Assembly (NCBI GenBank): GCA_025331565.1
Contig: JAFREQ010000035.1
Location: 310,001-374,000, forward strand
Length of the DNA stretch: 64,000 nucleotides
Direction of reading: 5' to 3'
Source of the DNA: Holacanthus passer
Taxonomy: Eukaryota; Chordata; Actinopteri; Pomacanthidae
This document shows positions 50,425 through 61,400 of this stretch, piece by piece (positions within the stretch are counted from its first letter, which is position 1; every line of letters begins with the position of its first letter). Under the pieces are notes generated by a model. The model was not told the origin of the DNA, did no database searches, and saw nothing but the letters and a program-made list of their open reading frames with translations. A program made the position numbers and the translations under genes.

Positions 50425-53400
50425 AGTTTGTTGGTGATGAAAGCAGGTATTCGCTTATTTTGCCGAATAGACTTGAACTTGCAATAACTATTGGGGGAAA
50501 CAGAAACACATCGTTAACACAAATTGACATATTATCACCTTATAAATTTGGTGAGGTTGAAAGTGTCAGCAAACACTTTCATATTTACTCATCCAGTTGA
50601 TGCAAGCTCTGTGTTTGGTCTCCTCCAACTCCTGAGGGAAGCATCTGCTAAATACTCCTCTATGTTCACCAGCTAGTCGCTAACATTGTCTGGTGTTGGA
50701 CAGGTAGCGTAAAATGGGTTTTTGGAGCTGCCTGCTGCTTTGACACTTCACATGAATAATCATCATAGACAGAAAACTTTAATCCCTGTGTATGCAAATT
50801 TACCTGAGGTAAACAGAATGCCAAACTGTATCCTGTATCCTCTTCATACACTCGGCTCCACGGTGGGAAACAGAGGTAAAAGAGTGCCGGAGCTGATGCT
50901 CTACTGCTGACAAGGCTGTTGCGCAGCCAAATTGCTATAATGTACTGTCAATCTGACAAACGGGGAAGTGAAATTAAAAAAAGAACCTCCAGGAAACGAA
51001 TCCAGTCGGGCAGCCAAGTCGCTGATCCCACTGAGGAGACTTTGACTACGGAGCAATGAAAGAACAATTATCCAACTTCTACACTCTCCTGGTTCAAGTT
51101 AAATCAACCAAATGACTGACGACGTCTAAAAATGAAAATGGAGGAGATCACAAAAGCAGCCACAAAAAATCACTTGCCAAGTTTTACCAGAGTGACATGA
51201 AGTTTGTATGAGGACAGCAACCGAGATATCAGGTTGCATTAATACAGCGGAAGCCAATTAATATGTAATTTGAATGTTGTTAAATGAAAGTACTTGCATT
51301 TCTCTCTATAACAGGGTTAAACATAAAAAGTCTGAATTATCTTGTGTAAGTTTTTTTTTTACAACTCAGTTTCATGTCTTACAGCACCACTTAAGTTTTT
51401 ATAACTTTTATGATACCGACAGGAGCAGAGAAATCCTGTAACGCTTGAAAGCTCCGGTGCCTCTAGGTGCTGCTTTGGCTCCTACATGGAGGAGGTGACA
51501 GTCCCCAGGCCGACAGCGGGGGTTTGCAGTAACAAGCACCATAGCTTAGGGGAACCGGCCATTACAAATGGGGAGAGAAATGTGGATAATCCCAAAAATT
51601 GTTGGTGAAATCTCGGCCTTTCTCAGCTTCGGCTTTGAGTGAGGACTCCTGCTTTAAACAAATTTATGTGTATGATTTGCAGGACCATAAAATTATAGGC
51701 CAGCTGAGAAATTGCTGCACCTGCTTTGCCTTTTTTGTTAAAATAGACAACTGAAAAAGCAAAGACATGTATAATAATAACAATAATTTGCTGCAGATTG
51801 ACCAAAATATGTGGAAAATTACACCTTTACTTTGAAGTAATGTTTCATTTGATTGCTACAAACGTCTCATATAATCATCATAAAAGCAAATTTGACTTAT
51901 TCATCCATCAGCGTATAAACATGCTCACACCTAATTCCAGTTAGAGAGAGCGGCCTCATTATCCCAAACTCATTTGTATCAGCGCTGAGTTGTACCGATA
52001 GTCCGTCCCTTGTCGCTCTGTTGAGAGGTTTTTCACAAGTGCAACAAAAGCACGAGTGCCAATCAGTGGAAGTGAGTCTGTCACTACACAATTAGAAGCC
52101 TATCACACCAGCAGATATCGTTTTCATTATTTTAAAAGGAGGCGTCTGTGACCCGACTGCATCCTCCAACTGCAATATGTTATGAGAAAGACAAGGAGGA
52201 ATATAATGAGATTAATGCTCCAGGAAAGAACAAAAATACAATTGGCAGTTAGATAAAAAGATGCAGGAGAATAAATCCGAGCTTTGTTTTTGTGAGATCT
52301 AATGATGTCCAATCAGGGTGGCATCTAAATTAAGCTTGACCAAAAAATAAAAAGAGTCTTTCATGACCAGCTTTAAATACATTAATACAGATTAGTCTAA
52401 TGCCTCTAAACATGATTGATCTCTTATTGATTGGAGCTGTTCTGACATGTTAGTTGTTGGTCACATGACTAAAGTATTCACCTTGTAAAAGTATACAGAA
52501 AAAAAAAATGTCCACCTGCGTTATTCCAAACTGGATTACAGTGCAGAATCTCCAGGGACAAAACAAAGAACGTCTACCTGAACAAAGATTTAATTATGAT
52601 TTCATTGTACAGCAGTTTGAAGTGGGAAGGTTACTTTGCAAACAATCTACCCATCGGTTTAATTGTTCTGAAACATGTTTGAAGAACAGTTGCAGGACAT
52701 GTTTGAGACGCAAGTGAATATAAGAAAAAGAAAAAAAAGAAGAAAAAAAAAAACACCCACGTCTGGGCTATTTTTTGCACAGCCGCCATCAAGGCCTGAA
52801 TCACATCATCAAATCAAACGGGCAAGAAAACAGGCAGAAAACAATCTAGCACCCAAACAAGCAGTCCAGTAAATAAAATAGTCTGACGCATGGAATGAGC
52901 AGCCTTGGGACGGTGAAAATCAATTAAGTCGGGGGTCCGTCGGGTGTTTGCAGGGGGGTGTCTGCTGTTCCTTCCTGATAAGAACATTTCTGTGCTTGAT
53001 TTGGTTATGCCAAGAGAAGATTATCGCCTGGCAGGAGCAGCAGTAGGCCTTACTCATTAAGTGGTGGGTTATTGCCAGTCCTCAACACCAGAGCCAAAGT
53101 TTTAGCACATTGTAATGGGGGGCTGGGTAAACACTCAAACACACTGGGTATCTTGGCCTGCTTTAGTTTTGCAAAAACTAAATAGCCTGTTTTATCGAGG
53201 ATTAGTTATTAACCTTGATCCTGTTTTAATGGCAGAGGGTTGTTTGGTGGCGTGCACAGCTGGGACGGCGAAGGTATGGATTTTACAAATAAAGTGAAAA
53301 AAAAAAAAAGGTTGCATTCATCCTTTAAAAGAGAGACACGGGTCATTACAGTGCTGCTGTTCGCTATTGTTTCCTTTTCAATGATTTGTGGGATTTGGGG

Positions 53401-54069
53401 AGGATTCTTTTTTTTGTCGTACAGCAGGGTTTTGTTTGAGAGAATCCGCGGATGAATCGAGCTGCCAAACAAGCTGTCCATTTGTGGTTCAAGATGATAA
53501 TTGGTCTCACATGAGGCAACAGTAGCTTAGTGATACTTGTCTGTCAATTATATCACTTCATGTTAACACATTTTGGCCTCAGTGTGCTGTAAAAATACAC
53601 TCTGAGGGACGCGGTGAGGGAAAAGACTGGCCGTGAAACAGGCTGCGAACTTCTGCAGAGGCCTGGAAACTGAAGCACTTAACTCCAGCGTAATCAAGTT
53701 ATTGTAAAAACAACTTTTCGGCTTCAGTCGGGGAATATTTACCCTCGACCCCACAGGTATGCTCCCGGTCTGTCCTTGAAAATGTTTCAATAACGACACC
53801 ACCCCCAATTCCCAAAAATGAAAAAGCCCGTCATGTGTAATCGGTGTGTGCGGCATTGTGCTGAGCCGCGGGGACCCGGAGTAAATATAACCTGACAGTG
53901 TGAAAAAGAAGGGGAAGAAAAGGTTCTTTTGATCCCTTATTCATCTCTCCCCTGTCACTGATAAGGCTCGCGAGGTTGGACGATGGAAGGATGATTTTCC
54001 CTGAGGAGAACGAGAGGCTAAACTACAGTGTCACAATGCAGACTCGGAGAGACGGAGACAGACGAGAGA

Positions 54070-54088
54070 GGGGGTGGGGGGGGGGGGG
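54070..54088. repeat. G-rich run
   Basis: Five G, one T and then 13 G in a row, within a longer purine-rich stretch (GACGGAGACAGACGAGAGAG upstream). Confidence 0.93.
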
Positions 54089-54765
54089 TGAAATCGAAGA
54101 ATAGTGCTAAATGTGAGCGATTATAAAAGCATTTTCTTGTGGAAGCGGAAGCTGGAGAGGATGAATCTTTCACTGCATGGACTGTATGTGAGAGGCCTCT
54201 GCAGTGTTTTCCTTCCTCTGACTAAAAAAAAAAAAAAAACTCTAAATCTGAAAATTTGACAGTACTTTTGTTTTTTTTTTCTTACATGCCTCAATGGTGT
54301 TGAATGCATTGGAGTATTTAACGTGCAAACAGCTTTTTGGTAAATGAAAATTGGAAGAAGTGAGAGTGTGCGTGTTGAGAGAGGAGGATTAAAAAAAAAA
54401 AAGGCAGAAGGAGAGAAAAAGGGAGGAGTGGAGAGACACGGCTGTTCATTCAAGCATAATTCCATTACAGTTGGTGGCTGCTGTGAAGAGGAACCATTAG
54501 AGGTGTAATCGGGATAGATGGATGAGGAAGAGGACGAGGAACGAGGGGAGATATACAGCTGATGCTATGTGATTGAAGCGCAGCCTATGACCCAGTGGGG
54601 AAGGACTATAAGAGGATGTAATGACACCTGTCAGCGAAAGCAATAATGACGTCACCTCTTTCCTCCTCTCTTCCATCTCGTCCTGTCTCTCTTTTTTTTT
54701 TTTCTCCCTCCTCTGAGGTGATGAACAATTAAAGCTCTGCCTTAAAAAAAAGATTGTGGACCCCA

Positions 54766-55735
54766 GAGGAAGTAATTAAACTTTTACTTCAGTATAAGTA
54801 GCAATATAACGTGTAAAATACTCCATTGCATTCAAAATATTACTTAAGTAAAGGTGCAAAAATACCATCAAGTACTCATTAAGCAGAATGGACCCTTTAT
54901 TGGTCTGTATCTTATAAGTCATTATCGCTGAAGTATTTTAGTCGTGTTGGACAAGCTGGAGGTAATTTTACTTTTCCCACATGTGGGCAAGATTAATATG
55001 CAAAACAACCCAATCTTATGAAACCGTTTCCGTCTAGAGAGCAGCCCTAAAAAAAAAAAAACTTTTCTGAAAGCGAGTGAAACAAATCTGTCAGAAAATA
55101 TTTCAACCAAGTTTTTCATTTAAATCAACTTGTTTGACAAATGGTAGAAAAATGAGTTTCTATGTCTTGAAAGGGGAAGCGATAAGGCAGATTGCTGCAC
55201 TAGAATGAAAATGAAACAGGATATAAGAAAATATTTGAGCCAAGTTGATTTGAATTGAAAACGTGTTTCTTTTGCCCTGCAGACCTAATTACAGATTTAT
55301 TTTTCATCATTCCTCATGATTTATGAGATGATCATATATTTAGTATGAAAACTAACCTGTAAAGAAGTAAAGCTGTCAAATAATACATTTCCCTGTTATG
55401 TGCAGGTATAAAGTTGCATAAAATGTTCCTCTGAAAAGTACTTAGTTACACCACAACAGTGTTATAATGCTGGATTACAATACTGATGCATGTAAGCAGC
55501 ATTTTAACTTTGCAGCAAGAGTTGGAGCTCATTTTAATTATTACTATCCTGCATCATGTTTTCTAAGCAGATCGCGTCTGTTTTTAATATTGATCTCTAA
55601 AGTAACTAGTAACTATAGCTGTCAAGTAAATGTAGAAGAATTAAGATTGAGATCAAGTCTAGCCTACAGAAGCATAAAATGGAAATACTCAAGTAAAGTC
55701 ATAGTGAATGTAACTAAAAATGGGTTCCTCCAGTG
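54766..55735 (-). repeat. fish interspersed repeat, reverse copies of the 5.3-kb family
   Basis: The left part has AAATACTCCATTGCATTCAA, TATTACTTAAGTAAAGGTGC and AAGTACTCATTAAGCAGAAT; the right part has AAAGTAACTAGTAACTATAG, GAAGCATAAAATGGAAATAC and TCAAGTAAAGTCA. In the usual teleost element these blocks occur in the same order, with the right part being the reverse complement of the 5288-5619 copy. A second, nested or tandem partial copy is likely, since TAAAGCTGTCAAATAA occurs at about 55.36 kb and a related CTATAGCTGTCAAGTAAATG at about 55.61 kb. The 54.93-55.35 kb segment between does not match and may be an insertion. Confidence 0.7.
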
Positions 55736-58267
55736 ATTTAGCATTGCAATAAAATAATTGTAGATTTGACAATTGGTCAGAATCACTGCTGCAGAGACAG
55801 AGCGATCCTGACGTTCAGTGTGAAGCTCCAAAAACACAGGATCTGACATTTCCTGTGATATAACTCAACAGCATTTCTTCATTAGGCTCACTCTGAACTG
55901 TTAACACCCATGGCTTTCAAAATCCACACCCACAGTTTGTAACACAGCCTCTATGCTAAAAATGAGATAACTGATAATGACATCATCAGGTTCATTTTCC
56001 CAGAATTTACAAAGCTGAAGCAGAAGACATGATAAAACTGAGTGATTCGTCTCATGAAGATCATTTATATAAGTGTATGAATAAATGTGCGTAGTGTCGC
56101 TCCTGTTATAGAAGGTATATTGTAAAAGCCTTTATTCATAACAGCAAAAATAACTGAGATTTTTTTTTATTGAAAATGTCACAGTTGTATTTCACAGATT
56201 CTCATAGATAACAGGTTATTAAATAAAAAGCAGGGGAAACTAAAGACGTCCTTCTCTCTAACTTAATCGTATCAGTGAGAAAGAGGCAGAAACGCAAACC
56301 AGCACTTAACATAATTTTCCAAAGTAGTCTTCTTCAAGAAGGAGCTGGTTTTCACAGCAGCTCAAATTTGATCTTGAGGAAGTGTAAAACATGGAAAACA
56401 AAATTCTGCCTGTAAATTTCAACTGCGCAGCATATATCTATCGGACATGTGGAAAGCCCTTGACTTTGCCTAACGCTGTGGAGAGGGTAAAGCGAGATGA
56501 GGTATGTTAAAAGCAATCAATCCACACTCTGTAGACCCCTCGGGTTCCACGCCTGTGCTCTATTTTCTTCCCTAGACGTGGTGCTGAATCTAAACTAAAG
56601 CCTGGGTTATTTGATGTCCTATTTGAAGAAGTGCAGTTGCCGGGTAGCCCACAGTGCTTCGAGAAAACCGGCTCTTTACATAAAGGCCCAGCCAGGTCAG
56701 GCATCATATTCATGATTAAAATTATATGTTGCTCTCGTCTTGCTCGGGGAGTGATTGCATTCATCAGGTGTCACAGTTCCTCACTGAAGCAGGTGTAAAG
56801 GCTGGTAGACGACTGCGTTTCTTTTTCCTTCCAATGGCAGCATTCTTCAAATTCAAATTCAAATCGTGCTTCATGCAAAGATTGTGGTTGTGGCAAATGG
56901 ATTATGGCTGAGATACAGTCAGGGTTAAAGGTGTTGTCTTTGTAAACACGCCAGGTGTTTGTTTGCATTCAGTGTGACTCATTAGAATGTATTTTAATTT
57001 TGAAACTTCTTCTTCTTCCCTGTCTTTTCTGGTGCATTGCTGCATTTCTTGGCATCTTACCGCTACTGTAGTTTGGTTAAAAAAATGTGAAACCATTGGC
57101 AGGAATGTTTTGCCCATGTGTTCATGAAGAAACAAACCCACTCTTGAAAACATTTCTCCACAGTGCTACTATGATTAAAAAGCAAGGTAAGATCAGGATA
57201 TAGTTGATGAAGGTTAAAGCTGTTGACCCTCCTGCATGAAAGTCAGACAACAACCTCCATACTCCCCCTCCCCCCCCGAAACATTGGCATGGGATGTAAA
57301 TCGTGATGTGTGAAACGGACCAATATGGACACAGTTCCTCGGGGCGCTGGGCCGGGTTTACAGGCGCACAAATACGGATGAAAGCGAGCGCGTTTCAAAT
57401 ATAGCAGCTCACACTGTGACTGATTCATGTGAGGATCTCAGTCCAGTGGCTGTCCACAAAGCTTCGGCTGGGGGTACACAAGCATCAATACCAGATGACT
57501 CACTCTCAGCTGGCAACGGGAGCCACGAACAAAGTGGTAGTTGGGTAGTGGGTAGAGTTACTTGGTGCTGTTTTCCACCACAGACTGATTCATTTGGCTG
57601 TAATCTACTGCTCCAGGGCAGCTGTCTTATCTTCACAGATTGATGAGCTCTACTCACATCTAATCACATTTGCAAAGAATTACTGTCTGAGAGTGAATAA
57701 AGAGTTTGGAATAAACACACACACAAATAAAAAAAAAAAAAAAAATTAATGCAGATACCTACTTGCACCTTTACAACGAATGGACGAGGATCAACATGCA
57801 ATATTTGCTGCTCGCATGCTTAATAATGATGCATTATAAAAGTCTCTCATTCGATAGCAGGATGAAAGAAACACCACACACTGTTGTCTAGTGTCATGAC
57901 ACATTAATGATACGCTAATGCACGTTCTTAATAAGCTGCAGCAATTATACAGAGTGCAGCAGAAAAAAAAAATCTATTGTTTGATTCGATGCCAAAGAGA
58001 GTAAATATTCATGAATTCTTACAAATCGCAAATGGTGGGATTCATCTTTAACAACAGTCGTCATGAAAGAAACGACTGATGAAAGATGCTGGTTCATGAA
58101 GCTCGGTGGGAAGATGTGTGGACCTGATGCAAACTATTGTTGGACCGTGATACATTATGATTCAGTCGTGAGGTGCATTTACACACATTTGATTCAAATG
58201 AAGATAAGTTCTTTGCATTTTATTGTAACTTAAAGGGACAGTTCAAATGTTTTCTCTTTCTCTTTTC
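55736..58267. other. non-coding stretch
   Basis: No exon, RNA gene or repeat family recognised, apart from an 18-A run near 57.73 kb. Confidence 0.45.
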
Positions 58268-58484
58268 AAAGCCAGACTTCTTTCACTAAAACAGTACTTT
58301 TACTTCACAGAAAATATTGGTCTACCGGCGTTACTGTGCGATTTTGGTATTTTAAAGGGTTATTTCGAATTTGCAGAAGTCATACAATAAGACAAACGGA
58401 CTGATCCAGGTAGAGGTCGACCAGCGACTCCCACGTTCTGTGAGGTAAAATTACAGTTTTTGTCAAAGAAGTCTGGTGGCTTTG
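58268..58484. mobile_element. foldback (MITE-like) repeat
   Basis: The left arm AAAGCCAGACTTCTTTCACT...TTTTACTTCACAG (58268-58310) is repeated as its imperfect reverse complement at 58438-58484 (CTGTGAGGTAAAATTACAG...GAAGTCTGGTGGC), giving arms of about 43-47 bp with small gaps and a 127-bp loop. There is no coding capacity. A transcript could form a hairpin, but the mismatches and the long loop argue against a microRNA precursor. No target duplication was found. Confidence 0.65.
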
Positions 58485-61400
58485 CTGAGAGCACAATCTT
58501 CAGCTGTCGCTTCAAAGTAAAAACTTCAGATAATTAAGATTAAGTCTGACACACAAAGGAAGGCAGAAACATGATAATGACTTACAGAATAGTGTATTGA
58601 CAAGGTGCTAAGCTTATAATTAACAGTTTGGTTCCACTGTCAGAGAAACTGAAGACAACTGAAGACACACGACGCAGCTTCACCTCAGCATCATACAGCT
58701 GTCGAGATTTTCTTATTAACACACGCTCTCTTCCCATGTATGAAACTTATATCACTTATTTGTCTTAAAATACATTGTGTTCTGATGAACCTAACCTTCA
58801 AATCAATGCTTTGTTAAGCATTACCTGTGTTTCACATTGAACAAAACCCGCAGACTTTACAAAATGGGAATTTCGGTGTCGGTGCAATCTCGTAGTCGAG
58901 CGAGGAGAAATGGGCTTTCATTTTCGCCTCTGAAATGCTCACAGTGTGTCGGCCTGATTTGCTCTCCTGTTCTCTTCAGAGTCCGATACCAAATGCGCTC
59001 CTCGAAATTGAAATGAAAACACTCTTGCTTTGAAAAAACATTTTTGAATCTTCGACTTGATTCCGGGGCTCCTCTCGCTTAATTCATGTCAGTGAGCGTT
59101 GCCGCTTACAGAAATGATTATTCCTCCATCGGCATTACTGTTTGCAATTCAGGCTATAAGGGGGGGGGGATATGTAGCGACGGCTGTCACAGCTGCAGCT
59201 GCAGAAAGCATAACAAAATCTCTTGATAATATGAAATCACAGACGTTTTTGTACCTCACTGCCTTTTTTTGTGTGTTTTAAAAAAATCTGATAAAGTTTG
59301 AGTCGAATGCAAAGTTTTCTTTTTTGCTTTCCAACGACAAAGTAATCCTTTGTGTCGAAGTGACTGACACACACCTCCACTCTTTCAGGTTTGGTAGAAC
59401 TTGCAAGCCAAAAAAAAAAATCTCTGATACAGCCACATTTATACTTAAGAGAACATTTTACTGGATTCTAGGCTTCAGAAATACGTAGAAAATCAAGTTT
59501 TCTAATGTGATTCAACTTGGACAAAAGTGATATTTAGTCCTTGCCATGATGATATTATTAAACCTACTGCTGATGAAGTAGCAGTTCAGTTCCCATCGCG
59601 CCTACTTGTTGCTGATGAGCCCGTGATCCCAGACAGCAGCCGAGCCTCGTGCTATGTGGACAGAGATTATCTCACTTGAGAGGAATCGGTCTCACCTAAA
59701 AAAAAAAAAGGTCAGCGTTATTAACACAGCGGGACTCTATGGATTACAGTGGTCCTTGAGACAATTATGAAGGTTGACCTGTCTAAGCCACCTGTCCAAC
59801 ACTCTCCTGTGGCCTGTGATGATAATCCCTGTCAGTTTGCTCAGCTGTGATGTGGCGAGACGCTGAAGTCGAAATGTCTGATTGTTGTGATTCATATGAG
59901 CTTCCTTTGTCTTTGCCAGAGCTCGCATGCTTGAAACCTGCACTGGAATATTATGGTATCCTTGTATTTGTAGTTATAAGTTCTTTACTGCTGTGTGTTG
60001 TTAAATCTGTATCTGTGCAACACACGGGCATCATTTATCATTTAAAAAGGTATCGGCTGGCTCGTGATGGGCTGAAATCTGTTTAGTAATTGGATGCTGC
60101 AGCTGATCTGATGGGACTGTAAAAGAATAAAATGGAGCCAGGGAAAGTCAAGGGCAATTTTTATGTGCATGAATTTTAATGAAATAACATCCCAAACCAA
60201 AAAGGTTCATTGTTGAATCGGTGCAGCCTGCTGTAATAAATTATAACTATTCAAGCATTTGAAACACATTTAAAAATGTAAAAATGGTTGGACTGATCTT
60301 TACCCGCGCAGCCTTTAATAAATATCAGCTTGTGGGGTGTTTGGAAATCTGTGAGATACAGCTGTGCAACATTTAGCATATTAGCGAGGGGCTGACAGCC
60401 AGCAGTTCAACCGACCAACGATGTTCCATTCGAGAAACACATGTGAGAACGATTCCTCTGTCCACACATCTCGTCCATGCGTTGTAAGTGTGAGGAATCA
60501 AAGAGGGAGGAAGGGATTGTAAATTAGTAAGACACACAAACAGAACGCTCACACATTGATGCACATCTGGCTTCTAAGAAAACAGCTTTTCCAGAAAACA
60601 TGTTGGCTCCTTCAAGTGAATCCACTCAACTCACTCTGAAAAAATTTTGGTCAAAGACAAGTCTGGTGTTATTTTTTTATTCTTTTTATATCGATTCTTT
60701 GAAAAGACCAAAACCAGCCATGTGTTAGTCCGTCTCTCACCACTTTTTCTCACCCGATCTGTGGCACTCAACCCCTGAGTCCACTGGCTCCTATTGAAGA
60801 TGTAAGATCTTTAAAATTATGTCTCAACTAAGTAGTTTGATAAAAAACAAAATTGATCACTAATTACTCGAACAGGAGTACATAGTTAGTTTCTCAGGGA
60901 CTTTTTTCAGCTGTGGATGAATACACATTTGTTAGTGAGTATTTATTTCTACTAAAAATAAACTATAGAGTTCATGTTCATTATAATAACAAGTGCATGT
61001 TGATATGATTAAGAGTTTTTGAATAAAGATAGAGATATATGGCATAGAAGCATAAAATATATCAGCTTTGGCTACACATGCAGTACCTGTTTGTAGTATT
61101 TGTGGTAATAATCAAATATAGAATATCGTTCACATTGTTCTATAAGTTTAAGTTTAAGGTGCGTAGTGAGGTAGTTGTTTGCCTATTTCTGAAAAGTGTA
61201 ATTACAAGAGACAGGAGACAAAGTCATACATATAAGTCATGTACTGTATTTGTTATCTCCTTTGTGTACATTCCCACAACACACACTGTAATGTGATCCA
61301 GCACTTCAACTGGAGAAATCAGTTCAAGTTCCCCCTGATGGCGAGCGTTTCATCGCTCTGTAATGTGCTTGAACAAGCAATCGGACCTCATATCCTGTGA

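Larger units (their letters stand above)
49261..54759. other. non-coding stretch
   Basis: No supported exon. It includes a LINE-type tail near 50.4 kb, A-rich purine runs at 52.72-52.75 kb and a G-run at 54.07 kb. The segment at 52.9-53.1 kb (with CGCCTGGCAGGAGCAGCAGT) is less AT-rich and could be conserved non-coding DNA, but that is a guess. Confidence 0.4.
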
